Origin: Streptomyces hiroshimensis
Lineage (GTDB): Bacteria > Actinomycetota > Actinomycetes > Streptomycetales > Streptomycetaceae
Length of the DNA: 64,000 bases
Direction: 5' to 3'
Assembly (NCBI RefSeq): GCF_014650335.1
Contig: NZ_BMUT01000018.1
Span: forward strand, 1-64,000
Numbering within the stretch: position 1 is the first letter of the stretch; each line of letters opens with the position of its first letter. A model generated the notes under the pieces. It saw nothing but the letters and a program-made list of their open reading frames with translations. It made no database searches and was not told the DNA's origin. Shown piece after piece: positions 40,964 to 49,969 of this stretch. Made by a program: the position numbers and the translations under genes.

Positions 40964-41404
40964 TCAGCTCCGCGGGGAGCCGGTGCAGCACGCGTCGCGC
41001 TCGCCGTCGTTCAGGACAGGGCTCTTGCCGAGGGTGTCGGCGTCGGCCTTGACGACGTAGACCTCCCAGGGCTCGCGGCCGGGGCCGTGCACCCAGACCT
41101 TGTCCTGGAGGGCGTAGCAGCAGGAGGTGTCGTTCTCCTCGAAGGTCGCCAGGCCGGACTCCGTGAGGCGTTCGGTGGCGGCGGCCACCTGCTCCGTGGT
41201 CCCGACTTCGACGCCGAGGTGGTCCAGGCGGGTGTCCTGGCCGGGTTCGCCTTCGATGAGGACGAGCTTGAGCGGGGGCTCGGCGACGGCGAAGTTCGCG
41301 TAGCCGGGCCGGCGCTTGGCCGGTTCGACGCCGAAGAGCTTGGAGTAGAAGGCCACCGACGCTTCGAGGTCGGCGACGTTGAGGGCGAGCTGGACACGGG
41401 ACAT
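40964..41404 (-). CDS. arsI: ArsI/CadI-family glyoxalase-fold protein
   Basis: 146 residues. The vicinal-oxygen-chelate fold shows in LALNVADLEASVAFYSKLFG, RLDHLGVEVGTTEQVAAATE and CCYALQDKVWVHGPGREPWE. The ligands expected of ArsI are present: His in DHLGVEV, Glu in EPWEVYVV and a Cys pair in NDTSCCYAL. ArsI is a C-As lyase that removes organic groups from trivalent organoarsenicals; CadI proteins are close relatives. It is divergent from arsR in an arsenic cluster, which favours the arsenic role. An additional Cys pair (RDACCTG) is near the C-terminus. Confidence 0.85.
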   Translation of the reverse strand: MSRVQLALNVADLEASVAFYSKLFGVEPAKRRPGYANFAVAEPPLKLVLIEGEPGQDTRLDHLGVEVGTTEQVAAATERLTESGLATFEENDTSCCYALQDKVWVHGPGREPWEVYVVKADADTLGKSPVLNDGERDACCTGSPRS

Positions 41405-41423
41405 GGCGATCTCCCTCGGGGCC

Positions 41424-41449
41424 CTTGCATTGATTGACTTCGATGCAAG
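41424..41449. promoter_or_regulatory. Likely ArsR operator CTTGCAT-N12-ATGCAAG
   Basis: Perfect 7-bp arms at 41424-41430 and 41443-41449 in the 81-bp gap between arsI and arsR. Further A/T-rich half sites (TTGAATCGACAAG) follow. Probably bound by ArsR and released by As(III) or Sb(III). Confidence 0.6.
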
Positions 41450-41485
41450 CTTGCGCCTTGAATCGACAAGCGTCAACATAGAAGC

Positions 41486-41881
41486 ATGTCGAATCAAGAA
41501 TTCGTGGTGCTCGGGCAGGACGGTCCCGACGGCTGCTGCCCCGGCCTGCTGACCGCGCCACTGGCCGAGGACCAGGCCGTCGAGCTGGCCAGGGTCTTCA
41601 AGGCCCTGGGGGACCCGGTCCGGCTCCGGCTGCTCTCGATGATCGCCTCGCGGGCGGGCGGCGAAGTGTGCGTCTGCGATCTGACGCCCGCCTTCGAGCT
41701 CTCTCAGCCGACGATCTCCCACCACCTCAAGCTCCTGCGCGAGGCCGGTCTCATCGCCTCCGAGCGGCGCGGGACGTGGGTGTACTACCGGCTGCTGCCG
41801 GAGATGACCGACCGTCTCGCCGGGATCCTCACCCGCCCCGCCGGGCAGCCCCTGCCCGAGCCCGCCGAGGCCCCCTCGTGA
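41486..41881 (+). CDS. arsR: ArsR arsenic-responsive repressor
   Basis: 131 residues. HTH parts are VFKALGDPVRLRLLSMIASR, DLTPAFELSQPTISHHLKLL and EAGLIASERRGTWVYYRLLP. The metal site is EVCVCDLTP, the ELCVCDL motif of classical ArsR. An extra CC pair occurs near the N-terminus (DGCCPGLL). It should repress the ars genes on both sides until arsenite binds. The GTG start of acr3 overlaps its TGA by 4 bp. Confidence 0.95.
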   Translation: MSNQEFVVLGQDGPDGCCPGLLTAPLAEDQAVELARVFKALGDPVRLRLLSMIASRAGGEVCVCDLTPAFELSQPTISHHLKLLREAGLIASERRGTWVYYRLLPEMTDRLAGILTRPAGQPLPEPAEAPS

Positions 41882-42990
41882 CCCGTACGACCACCGTCCC
41901 GGTAGCGGCCCGGCTGTCCTTCCTCGACCGCTACCTCGCGGTGTGGATCCTGGCCGCGATGGGCGTCGGCCTCGGCCTGGGCCGCATCGTCCCCGGGCTG
42001 GGGGACGCACTGGCGGAAGTCACCGTCACCGGGGTCTCGCTACCCATCGCGCTCGGCCTGCTGGTGATGATGTACCCGGTGCTGGCCAAGGTCCGTTACG
42101 ACCGCCTCGGCAGCGTCACCCGCGACCGCCGCCTGCTCGTTCCGTCACTGGTGATCAACTGGGTCGTCGGGCCGGCCGTGATGTTCGCCCTGGCCTGGCT
42201 TTTTCTGCCGGACCTTCCCGAGTACCGCACCGGCCTGATCATCGTGGGCCTCGCGCGGTGCATCGCCATGGTGATCATCTGGAACGACCTGGCCTGCGGC
42301 GACCGCGAAGCCGCCGCCGTCCTGGTCGCACTCAACAGCGTCTTCCAGGTGATCGCGTTCTCCGCCCTCGGCTGGTTCTACCTCTCCGTCCTGCCCGGCT
42401 GGCTCGACCTGGAGACCACGGGCCTGGACGTGTCCGTGTGGGAGATCGCCCGTTCCGTGCTGATCTTCCTCGGCCTCCCGCTCGCTGCCGGGTTCCTCAC
42501 CCGCCGCCTGGGCGAGAAGGCCAGGGGGCGCACCTGGTACGAGACGAAGCTGATCCCCCGCATCGCGCCGTTCGCTCTGTACGGGCTGCTCTTCACGATC
42601 GTCGTGCTCTTTGCCCTCCAGGGCGACGCCATCACCTCCAAGCCGCTGGACGTCGCGCGGATCGCCCTGCCGCTGCTGGTCTACTTCGCCGTCATGTGGG
42701 CCGGGTCCATGGGCCTCGGCCGCGCCGTCGGTCTGGACTATCCGCGGACGACGACCCTGGCGTTCACCGCTGCCGGCAACAACTTCGAGCTGGCCATCGC
42801 CGTCGCCATCGCCACCTTCGGCGCCGCCTCAGGCCAGGCCCTCGCCGGAGTCGTCGGTCCTCTCATCGAGGTCCCCGTCCTGATCGGTCTCGTCTACGTC
42901 GCGCTGGCCGCCCGCCGCCGCTGCTTCCCCTCACCCGCCGCCGTCGGCCTGCCGGCCGCCGCCGCTCCGGAAGGTTCCACCCGTGCCTGA
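41878..42990 (+). CDS. acr3: Acr3-type arsenite efflux permease
   Basis: 370 residues with ten hydrophobic segments. Characteristic parts are SFLDRYLAVWILAAMGVGLG, MMYPVLAKVRYDRLGSVTRD, LARCIAMVIIWNDLACGDRE, which holds the conserved Cys, and AFTAAGNNFELAIAVAIATF. It exports arsenite through the membrane using the proton gradient. Start GTG 41878 is coupled to arsR; its stop overlaps the arsC start by 8 bp. Confidence 0.95.
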   Translation: MTRTTTVPVAARLSFLDRYLAVWILAAMGVGLGLGRIVPGLGDALAEVTVTGVSLPIALGLLVMMYPVLAKVRYDRLGSVTRDRRLLVPSLVINWVVGPAVMFALAWLFLPDLPEYRTGLIIVGLARCIAMVIIWNDLACGDREAAAVLVALNSVFQVIAFSALGWFYLSVLPGWLDLETTGLDVSVWEIARSVLIFLGLPLAAGFLTRRLGEKARGRTWYETKLIPRIAPFALYGLLFTIVVLFALQGDAITSKPLDVARIALPLLVYFAVMWAGSMGLGRAVGLDYPRTTTLAFTAAGNNFELAIAVAIATFGAASGQALAGVVGPLIEVPVLIGLVYVALAARRRCFPSPAAVGLPAAAAPEGSTRA

Positions 42991-43402
42991 GTCCCGTAAG
43001 CCCTCGGTGCTGTTCGTCTGTGTCCACAACGCCGGACGCTCCCAGATGGGCGCCGCCTTCCTCACCCACCTCGGTGCGGGCCGCGTCGAGGTCCGCTCCG
43101 CCGGGTCGGCCCCCGCCGAGACCGTCAACCCGGCCGTGGTCGAGGCCATGCGGGAGGTCGGGATCGACATCTCGGCCGAGACCCCGAAGGTCCTCACGGT
43201 GGAGGCGGTGCAGTCCTCGGACGTGGTGATCACCATGGGCTGCGGTGACGCCTGCCCGTACTTCCCCGGCAAGCGGTACCTGGACTGGAAGCTGGAGGAC
43301 CCGGCCGGCCAGGGCGTCGACGCCGTCCGCCCGATCCGCGACGACATCGAGCAGCGCGTCCGCGGCCTGCTCGCCGACCTCGGCATCCCGGCCCGCGCAT
43401 GA
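42983..43402 (+). CDS. arsC: Arsenate reductase, low-molecular-weight phosphatase type
   Basis: 139 residues. The P-loop is FVCVHNAGRSQMGAAFLTHL (C-x5-R), and the further redox cysteines are in VITMGCGDACPYFPGKR, as in thioredoxin-coupled ArsC. It reduces arsenate to arsenite for export by Acr3. The GTG at 42983 overlaps the acr3 stop. Its own stop overlaps the start of a 21-codon open frame. Confidence 0.95.
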   Translation: MPESRKPSVLFVCVHNAGRSQMGAAFLTHLGAGRVEVRSAGSAPAETVNPAVVEAMREVGIDISAETPKVLTVEAVQSSDVVITMGCGDACPYFPGKRYLDWKLEDPAGQGVDAVRPIRDDIEQRVRGLLADLGIPARA

Positions 43403-43464
43403 GCGACGCCGGCCACACCAGCCCCGCCGACGGGAACGGGAGCTGGAACCACGACGAGCTCTAG
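43399..43464 (+). CDS. 21-residue micro-ORF coupled to arsC
   Basis: ATG at 43399 overlaps the arsC TGA (ATGA) and the frame runs MSDAGHTSPADGNGSWNHD then EL. The coupling and clean in-frame stop are the only evidence. The TAG is shared as CTAG with the stop of the convergent metallo-hydrolase gene. It may be a remnant of a larger ars-operon gene or a small peptide. Could also be accidental. Confidence 0.3.
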   Translation: MSDAGHTSPADGNGSWNHDEL

Positions 43465-44399
43465 CCCCGTAGCGCCGTCATGCCGTTGCCGTTGTCGTAG
43501 GACGCCCACGCTTCCAGGGCGAATCCGTTCCCCTCCTTGCGGACTTCCATGGCGCCCGGCCCGGCGAAGTGTGCGGGGACGACCAGTTCGCGCTCGGCCG
43601 CGGCTCGTTCCAGGATCCGGCGGCGGCTGGCCGCGGCCTGGTCCTGGTCGAGGCAGAAGCAGCTGTTGCAGGAGGGGTGGAGGATCTGTACCGGGCTGTG
43701 CAGCAGGTCGCCGACGAACACGGCCCGGTCGGTGCCGGATGCCAGCCGCAGCACGGACGAGCCGGGTGTGTGGCCAGGCGCGGGCTCCAGCGTGAGGTTG
43801 TCGTCGATGCGGTGGACGCCGTCCCACAGCACGGCCCGGCCCGCTCGGTGGATGGGCGCGATGCTGTCCTCGTAAAGCAGCCGGTCGTCCTCCTGCCGGC
43901 CCTTTCCGTACCCGTTGTCCGGGCCGTAGTGGAAGTCGTCGGCGGCCGGGATGAGGTATTCGGCGTTCGGGAAGGTCGGTATCCACTCCCCCTCGGCGCC
44001 GGTGGTGTTCCAGCCGACGTGGTCGATGTGGAGATGGGTGTTGACGACGACGTCCACGTCCTGCGGCCGGACGCCGGCTTCCGCGAGCCGGCCGAGGAAG
44101 TCTCCCTGCCAGTGGTGGAAGTGCGGCGAGCCGGGCCGCTCGCGCCCGTTGCCCACGCCGGTGTCGACCAGGACGGTACGCCCGCCGCTGCGCAGCACCC
44201 AGCTCTGCAGCGCTACGACCGCCTTGTCGCTCTCCGGGTGCCAGTGGTCCGGCGCCAGCCAGTGCTCGTTGTCCTTCCACATCTCGGCGGTGGACTCCGG
44301 GACGAAGCCCCGGGCGGGCACGAGCGGGCCCTGCCATTCGACGACCCGGATGACCTCGACGTCGCCCAGCACGGTTCTCTGCACGTTCTCGTTCTTCAT
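43461..44399 (-). CDS. Metallo-beta-lactamase-fold hydrolase
   Basis: 312 residues. The zinc motif is VNTHLHIDHVGWNT (H-x-H-x-D-H), a later His in LEPAPGHTPGSSV, Asp in AVFVGDLLHSP and a final His in LVVPAHFAGPGAM. This pattern fits AHL-lactonase/hydroxyacylglutathione-hydrolase-like enzymes. A Cys pair, PSCNSCFCLDQ, is unusual. Convergent with the ars operon and divergent from the AraC regulator, which is a plausible controller. Confidence 0.9.
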   Translation of the reverse strand: MKNENVQRTVLGDVEVIRVVEWQGPLVPARGFVPESTAEMWKDNEHWLAPDHWHPESDKAVVALQSWVLRSGGRTVLVDTGVGNGRERPGSPHFHHWQGDFLGRLAEAGVRPQDVDVVVNTHLHIDHVGWNTTGAEGEWIPTFPNAEYLIPAADDFHYGPDNGYGKGRQEDDRLLYEDSIAPIHRAGRAVLWDGVHRIDDNLTLEPAPGHTPGSSVLRLASGTDRAVFVGDLLHSPVQILHPSCNSCFCLDQDQAAASRRRILERAAAERELVVPAHFAGPGAMEVRKEGNGFALEAWASYDNGNGMTALRG

Positions 44400-44505
44400 G
44401 TCCTCGACCCTAGGGGGGAGTCGGTGAGCTTCTCCATGCCTGTTCTGCTCAATTGAATACGTGGGCGTCTCATGTCTCACGCCCTCCGGCGATACCCTGA
44501 CGTCC

Positions 44506-45423
44506 ATGGACGTGGTCAGCGACGCGATCTCCGCCGTGCGCCTCGGGCGCCCCTCCTTCAACCGGGCGCGGGTAGGCGGGAGCTGGTGCGTGCGACTGCC
44601 GCCGTACGAGGGGGCAGGGTTCCACGTCATCATGGAGGGCAGCTGCTGGCTTCTGCCCGACGGCGGCTCCCCGGTCTCCCTCGGCACGGGCGACACGGTG
44701 CTGCTGCCGCACGGCAACGGACATGTGCTCGCCTCCTCCCCCGTCGACGCGGCGGAGGCGGAGAAGGCGGTGCCGTTCGAGCAGTGGCTCGACGAATCGG
44801 AGGCTCGTGCCGGTGCCGGTACCGACCATGTGGAGATGCTCTGCGGCAAGTACCGGCTCGACCGCAGCCACGTACACCCGCTGATGGCGGAGCTGCCGAA
44901 GGTCGTCCACCTGCCGAACCGCGCAGGCAGCCACCCCGAACTCCGCGCCGCCATCGGCCTGCTGGGCGGCGAGCTGGACGTCCGGCGGCCCGGTTCGTAC
45001 ACGGCTCTGCCGAGCCTGCTCGACCTGCTCCTCGTCTACATGATCCGTTCCTGGATGGCCGAGAGCACGACCGGATCCTGGCCCGGCGTACTGGGCGACG
45101 AGGTGACGGCCGCCGCCCTGCGCGCGCTGCACACGGACCCGGCCGCGCTGTGGACCAACGAGCGCCTGGCCGCCGAGGCGGGCGTCTCCCGCCCCACCCT
45201 GGCGCGCCGGTTCACCGCCATGGTCGGCCGCCCTCCGATGGCGTACCTGACCTGGTGGCGCCTGACCTTCGCCGCCACCCTCCTCCGTGACACCCCGGAC
45301 ACGCTCGCCTCCATCGCCCGTCGCGTCGGCTACGGCAGCCCGTACGCGCTCTCACACGCTTTCAGCAGGCAGTTCGGCACGACGCCGGGGCGGTATCGGG
45401 AGTCGCGTTCACCGGGCCGCTGA
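44506..45423 (+). CDS. AraC family transcriptional regulator (cupin_6 type)
   Basis: 305 residues from the ATG at 44506. The N-terminal cupin-like sensor domain has GSWCVRLPPYEGAGFHVIME and GTGDTVLLPHGNGHVLASSP. The C-terminal double HTH is WTNERLAAEAGVSRPTLARR, VGRPPMAYLTWWRLTFAATL and IARRVGYGSPYALSHAFSR. It is divergent from the metallo-hydrolase and probably activates it or represses it in response to a small ligand. Confidence 0.92.
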   Translation: MDVVSDAISAVRLGRPSFNRARVGGSWCVRLPPYEGAGFHVIMEGSCWLLPDGGSPVSLGTGDTVLLPHGNGHVLASSPVDAAEAEKAVPFEQWLDESEARAGAGTDHVEMLCGKYRLDRSHVHPLMAELPKVVHLPNRAGSHPELRAAIGLLGGELDVRRPGSYTALPSLLDLLLVYMIRSWMAESTTGSWPGVLGDEVTAAALRALHTDPAALWTNERLAAEAGVSRPTLARRFTAMVGRPPMAYLTWWRLTFAATLLRDTPDTLASIARRVGYGSPYALSHAFSRQFGTTPGRYRESRSPGR

Positions 45424-45513
45424 TTCGGCTTCGCGCCGAGCACCGTTCCGGAGGTCACGACGTTCATAGCCGCCTTCTCCACCCTTCGGGCGGCGGCTTC
45501 TAGACTCCCGGCC

Positions 45514-46794
45514 ATGACTTCAGGAGATTCGTTAGCCACCAGTCAGCGATCCCTGGGCGACCCGGAGGTACGCCACCCCCTGTGGCCACCGCTGGTCGCG
45601 GGGTGCCCCACCACCAGCACCGACGCCATCGCCCACCCGCTCGAGGTCGACTACGCCTACGACAGGGCGAGTACGGCACTGTTCACCGGCCCCGGCCCCG
45701 GCACAGGCCCTGGAAACAGCGCCGGTCACGACCGCTGGGCCCCGCTCCTGCCCCCGCTCCTGGCTCCCGGTCTCGGGGAAGGCGGCACCCCGCTGATCGA
45801 CCTCGGCAACGGTGTCTTCGTCAAGGACGAGTCCCGCAACCCCACGTGGAGCCACAAGGACCGGCTCAACCGGGTCACGGTCAGCGCCGCCGTCGGCGTC
45901 GGGGCGAGCGGCACCGTCGTCGCCTCCTCCGGAAACCACGGCGCGTCCGCCGCCGCCTACGCGGCGCGTGCCGGACTGCGGTGCGTCGTACTCGCATCCG
46001 CGGACATGCCGCCCGCGGTCGCTTCCTTCCTGAACGCCTACGGAGCAGTGGTCCTGCCCGTGCCCGCCGCCGAACGCTGGCCGCTGATGCGGCTCATCGT
46101 CGACCGCATCGGCCTGCACCCCGTCAGCAACCTCACGGTCACCCACACCGGCCACCCTTTCGGCGCCGAGGGCTACAAGACCGTCGCGTACGAGATCTTC
46201 GCCGACCTCGGTGTCCCCTCGGCGGTCTTCGTGCCCACCGGCTACGGCGAACTGCTCTTCGGCGTCTGGAAGGGGTTCACGGAACTCCGCCGACTCGGCC
46301 TGGCAGAGAGCGTTCCGCGCATATACGCCTGCGAACCCGAACTCGGCGGCCCGCTCCACGCCGCCCTGCGCCAAGGGGTCCCGGCCGCCCGGGTCGATGT
46401 CGGCAAGTCGGATGCGTACGGCATCGACTGCCCGGTCGGCAGCATCCGGGGCGTGCTGGCCGTGCGCGGGAGCGGCGGCGATGCGCTGCTGGTCAGCGAC
46501 AAGCAAATGAGGGCCGCTCAGGCGGAGCTGGCCGGCCAGGGCCTGTGGGTGGAGCTCTCGGCCGCCGCGGGGCTCGCCGGCCTGCGCAGCACGGAGAAGA
46601 CCGAGGCGAAGACCCCGGAGAACACCGCGGAGAACGCCGCGGGGCGGGCGGAGCGAGAAGGGCCGGTCGTCTGCATCTCCACGTCCAGCGGCTTCAAGGA
46701 CCGCGGCGTCGGCGCGCCGGAACTCGCCGTTCCCGTCGACCCGTCCTGGGACGAGGTGTACCGGCGGCTGCGCGCGGCAGGCATTCATGACTGA
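45514..46794 (+). CDS. PLP-dependent threonine-synthase-like enzyme
   Basis: 426 residues. The cofactor lysine is in NPTWSHKDRLNRVTVSAAV, and the phosphate-binding loop is ASSGNHGASAAAYAARAG. GEGGTPLIDLGNGVFVKDES is typical of threonine synthase and related beta-replacing enzymes. An N-terminal Cys-containing leader is short and lacks the zinc-like motif of some family members. A Thr/Glu/Lys/Ala-rich low-complexity stretch (RSTEKTEAKTPENTAENAAG) near residue 370 probably is a surface loop. Substrate may differ from phosphohomoserine, since a core threonine synthase is expected elsewhere. Confidence 0.85.
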   Translation: MTSGDSLATSQRSLGDPEVRHPLWPPLVAGCPTTSTDAIAHPLEVDYAYDRASTALFTGPGPGTGPGNSAGHDRWAPLLPPLLAPGLGEGGTPLIDLGNGVFVKDESRNPTWSHKDRLNRVTVSAAVGVGASGTVVASSGNHGASAAAYAARAGLRCVVLASADMPPAVASFLNAYGAVVLPVPAAERWPLMRLIVDRIGLHPVSNLTVTHTGHPFGAEGYKTVAYEIFADLGVPSAVFVPTGYGELLFGVWKGFTELRRLGLAESVPRIYACEPELGGPLHAALRQGVPAARVDVGKSDAYGIDCPVGSIRGVLAVRGSGGDALLVSDKQMRAAQAELAGQGLWVELSAAAGLAGLRSTEKTEAKTPENTAENAAGRAEREGPVVCISTSSGFKDRGVGAPELAVPVDPSWDEVYRRLRAAGIHD

Positions 46795-46833
46795 CCCCGG
46801 AAGCCCCGAAGATCCCCTGGATAGCATCCCTGC

Positions 46834-48237
46834 ATGACACACGCATCATTGCGCCGTTCCATAGCACCGGCAGCCGCCCTGGCCCTCGCCTTCACCGCGC
46901 TCCTGGGCCCGGCCGCTGCCGGCGCGGCGGCAGCGGCCGCGGCCGCTTCCCCGGCCGGGCAGACCCCCGTTCGCCCCACCGCCTCGGACCGCGACGTGGT
47001 CGCCGGCCTGGAGCGGTACGCCCACCCGCTGCGTACCGCCGAGCCCGGCGGGCCGTCGGGCGACCTGGCTGCGTTCGGCGCGATGACCCGGGGTGCGTCC
47101 ATCGTCGGCGTCGGTGAGGCCACGCACGGCTCGAAGGAACTGTTCACCGTGAAGGACCGGTTGTTCAGGCACCTCGTCCAGCGCGAGGGCTTCTCCTCCT
47201 ACGCCATGGAGATCAGCTGGTCGGCGGCCACCCGGCTGAACGCGTACATCCTCACCGGCAAGGGTGACGTCCGGCAGATCATGCACGAGGAGTTCCAGGA
47301 CGGGTACTCGCTGCTCGACACGGAGGAACTCGCCCGGCTGTTCAGCTGGATGCGGGAGCACAATCGCACCACCGGCTCGCACAAGCTCCGGCTCGTGGGC
47401 ATGGACTTCTCCGACGCCGATCCGGAGCAGTACGAGCGCATCCTCACCTGGGCGGAGGGCAACGAGCCCGCCCTCGTGCCCGAACTCCGCCGTCACTACG
47501 CCGCGCTCCGCGCCCTGCCCACCGGGGTCGCCGCGCGCATGGCGGCGTACAACGCCCTGCCGCTCACCGAGCGGAAGGCGATCGAGAAGGACGCGGCGGC
47601 CGCCTACCGGCTGCTGTCCGAGGCCGGCAAGAAGGACCCGTGGGTGCTGCAGGAGGCCCGGGTCATCTCGCACATGGCCACGGAGTACACCACTGACTGG
47701 AGCGACCCGGACCAGGCCAAGGCCGCGAGCCGCCGACGCGACCGGATCATGGCGGAGACCGCCGTGTGGTGGCAGCGCCAGACCGGCGAGCGGATGGTCG
47801 TCTCGGCCCACAACGGGCACGTCTCCTACGAGACCGCGGTGCCGAAGTACTACCCGGTCACGATGGGCGCGGACCTGCGGGAGCTCGCGGGCCGCGACTA
47901 CCTCGCCGTCGGCACCTCCTTCTACGGCGGCGAGTACCGCGCCAAGACGGCGACGGGCGAGGCGGGGACCTACAGCACCGGCCCGGCCGCGCCCGGCAGC
48001 AACGAGCACACCCTCGACGAGGTGCGCTACCGCGACTTCTACGTCGACCTGCGCGCGGCCGGCCGGGAACCGGCCCTCAAGAGCTGGCTGAACACGGAGC
48101 GCCCCACGTTCGTCGTCCCCGGGCGCTACCCCAACGACCCGACGCCGCCGCTCGCGCTGGGCCGCGCCTTCGACGTCGTGGTGCACCTGCACGACGTGCA
48201 GGCGTCCGTGGCAGTACCGCAACCGCAGCCGAAGTAG
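46834..48237 (+). CDS. Secreted erythromycin-esterase family protein
   Basis: 467 residues with a signal peptide (1-38, ALAFTALLGPAAAGAAAAAA). Family motifs are IVGVGEATHGSKELFTVKDR, containing the Glu-x-x-His pair, RLVGMDFSDADPEQYERI and MVVSAHNGHVSYETAVPKYY, with the second His. EreA/EreB enzymes open macrolide lactones, but many relatives have other esterase functions. Export of this protein would make it act outside the cell. Resistance to macrolides cannot be inferred from sequence alone. Confidence 0.85.
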   Translation: MTHASLRRSIAPAAALALAFTALLGPAAAGAAAAAAAASPAGQTPVRPTASDRDVVAGLERYAHPLRTAEPGGPSGDLAAFGAMTRGASIVGVGEATHGSKELFTVKDRLFRHLVQREGFSSYAMEISWSAATRLNAYILTGKGDVRQIMHEEFQDGYSLLDTEELARLFSWMREHNRTTGSHKLRLVGMDFSDADPEQYERILTWAEGNEPALVPELRRHYAALRALPTGVAARMAAYNALPLTERKAIEKDAAAAYRLLSEAGKKDPWVLQEARVISHMATEYTTDWSDPDQAKAASRRRDRIMAETAVWWQRQTGERMVVSAHNGHVSYETAVPKYYPVTMGADLRELAGRDYLAVGTSFYGGEYRAKTATGEAGTYSTGPAAPGSNEHTLDEVRYRDFYVDLRAAGREPALKSWLNTERPTFVVPGRYPNDPTPPLALGRAFDVVVHLHDVQASVAVPQPQPK

Positions 48238-48297
48238 CGAGTTCGCCCTCCGCGATCGGTCTGCCGCCCGGCAGAACCGGCGTGCGATGATCGGGCC

Positions 48298-49119
48298 ATG
48301 ACACGGGACACGCGGGACGCTTCCGGTTCCGGCATGGGATACCTCCTGGACAACCGGCAGGCCGAAGCGGGAGAGCGGTTCGCCGCGCTGTCGGCGCTCT
48401 TCGACCCGTCGACGTTCCGGCACTTCGAGACGGTCGGGGTCGGCGAGGGGTGGCGGTGCTGGGAGGTCGGCGCCGGTGGGCCCAACGTGCCGGCATGGCT
48501 CGCCGAGCGCGTCGGCCCGGCCGGGCACGTGGTGGCCACCGACATCGACACCTCCTGGATGCGGGAGGCATCGGGTTTCGAGGTGCTGCGCCACGACGTG
48601 GCGGCCGAGGCGCCCCCGGCCGGGGGGCCGTTCGACCTGATCCACGCCCGGCTCGTGCTGGTCCACCTCACCGACCGCGCCAAGGCCCTGCGGTCGATGG
48701 TCGAGGCGCTTCGCCCCGGCGGGTGGCTGGTGCTGGAGGACGGCGACCCGGCTTTGCTACCGCTGATCTGCCCCGACGAGTACGGGCCGGAGCAGGAGCT
48801 GGCCAACAGGCTGCGCCGCGGCTTCCGCGAGCTGCTGCGGCAGCGCGGCGCGGACCTGGCGTTCGGGCGCAAGCTGCCGCGGCTGCTGCGCGAGGCCGGG
48901 CTGGCCGACGTCGAGGCCGACGCCTACTTCCCGATCACCTCACCCGCGTGCACCGTGCTGGAGGTGGCCACCGTCCACCAGCTGCGCGACAAGCTCGTCG
49001 CTGCGGGGCTGGCCACCGACGAGGAGGTCGACCGCCACCTGGCCAACATCGCCGCGGGCGGCCTCGACCTGGGCACCGCACCGATGATCTCCGCCTGGGG
49101 CCGCCGCCCGGCGGCCTGA
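48298..49119 (+). CDS. SAM-dependent methyltransferase
   Basis: 273 residues. Motif I is CWEVGAGGPNVPAWLAERVG, followed by VVATDIDTSWM, the acidic end of motif II, and LIHARLVLVHLTDRAKALRS then EALRPGGWLVLEDGDP. The GAGG of motif I replaces the more usual GCGxG. It starts at ATG 48298 and ends 3 bp before the TTG start of the following gene. It may methylate a small metabolite. Confidence 0.85.
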   Translation: MTRDTRDASGSGMGYLLDNRQAEAGERFAALSALFDPSTFRHFETVGVGEGWRCWEVGAGGPNVPAWLAERVGPAGHVVATDIDTSWMREASGFEVLRHDVAAEAPPAGGPFDLIHARLVLVHLTDRAKALRSMVEALRPGGWLVLEDGDPALLPLICPDEYGPEQELANRLRRGFRELLRQRGADLAFGRKLPRLLREAGLADVEADAYFPITSPACTVLEVATVHQLRDKLVAAGLATDEEVDRHLANIAAGGLDLGTAPMISAWGRRPAA

Positions 49120-49122
49120 GGC

Positions 49123-49815
49123 TTGTCCGCCGTTCCGGCATCGCACTACCGTGCCCGTGTGGATCTCTTCTCGCGCTCTTGGGCGGCGTTGCGCACGGCG
49201 GTCGCCCAGCTCCCGGACGAGGCCTTCGACCAGCCGTCCGGCTGCAGGGGCTGGCTCGTGCGGGACCTCGTGTGCCACCTGATCATCGACGCGCAGGACG
49301 TCCTGATCACCCTCGTCACCCCTGCCGATACGGAACCGACCGTCAACGCGGTGACCTACTGGAACGTCAAGGATCAGCCGCCGACCGGCGAGGATCCGCT
49401 CGACGCGCTGACCGTCCGCCTGGCCGCCGCGTACGAGGAGCCGGGCCTGCTCAAGTTCCACCTCGACGACGTCGGCTCCGCCGCCGGCCGCGCCGCCGAA
49501 CTCGCCGACCGCGGTGTCCGGGTGAGCACCCGCGACGAGGTCCTCACCACGGACGACTACCTCACCGCGTACGTCCTGGAATGGACGCTGCACCACCTCG
49601 ACCTGATCGCGCACCTCCCGGATGCGGCGGAACCGCCCGCCGAGGGCCTGGCCCGGACCCGCGCGATGCTGGAAGAGATCGCCGGCGCCGCGTTCCCCTC
49701 GTCGTTCACCGACAGGGACGCCCTGCTGATCGGCACCGGCCGCCGGGCACCGACCGAGGCGGAGAAGGCCGGACTCGGCGCGCTGGCCGCGAAACTGCCG
49801 CTCGTCATCGGCTGA
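49123..49815 (+). CDS. Maleylpyruvate-isomerase/DinB-like mycothiol-binding protein
   Basis: 230 residues by the TTG at 49123; a GTG at 49159 is an equal candidate start. The helical DinB-like fold is suggested by RTAVAQLPDEAFDQPSGCRG, WLVRDLVCHLIIDAQDVLI and YVLEWTLHHLDLIAHLPDA, with two histidines available for metal. Actinobacterial members of this superfamily are mycothiol-dependent isomerases or transferases. It directly follows the methyltransferase and is probably co-transcribed. Confidence 0.8.
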   Translation: MSAVPASHYRARVDLFSRSWAALRTAVAQLPDEAFDQPSGCRGWLVRDLVCHLIIDAQDVLITLVTPADTEPTVNAVTYWNVKDQPPTGEDPLDALTVRLAAAYEEPGLLKFHLDDVGSAAGRAAELADRGVRVSTRDEVLTTDDYLTAYVLEWTLHHLDLIAHLPDAAEPPAEGLARTRAMLEEIAGAAFPSSFTDRDALLIGTGRRAPTEAEKAGLGALAAKLPLVIG

Positions 49816-49969
49816 AGCGCGCCCGCCTGCCAGGTCCCCCGGACGGCGGGCCGTGCGTGCAGCGTCCGGGTGCAGCCGGGCACCGGCCCGTTCGCCCGCA
49901 TCGAAGCCGACGGAAGGGAGCGGCGCCCGGCGCACCCCCGTCACCAGGTGGCGGGGGTCGGCTCACCGC

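Noticed and set aside
43399..43464. HDEL ending of the micro-ORF as a retention signal
   Set aside because: HDEL matters only in eukaryotic secretion; here it is chance.
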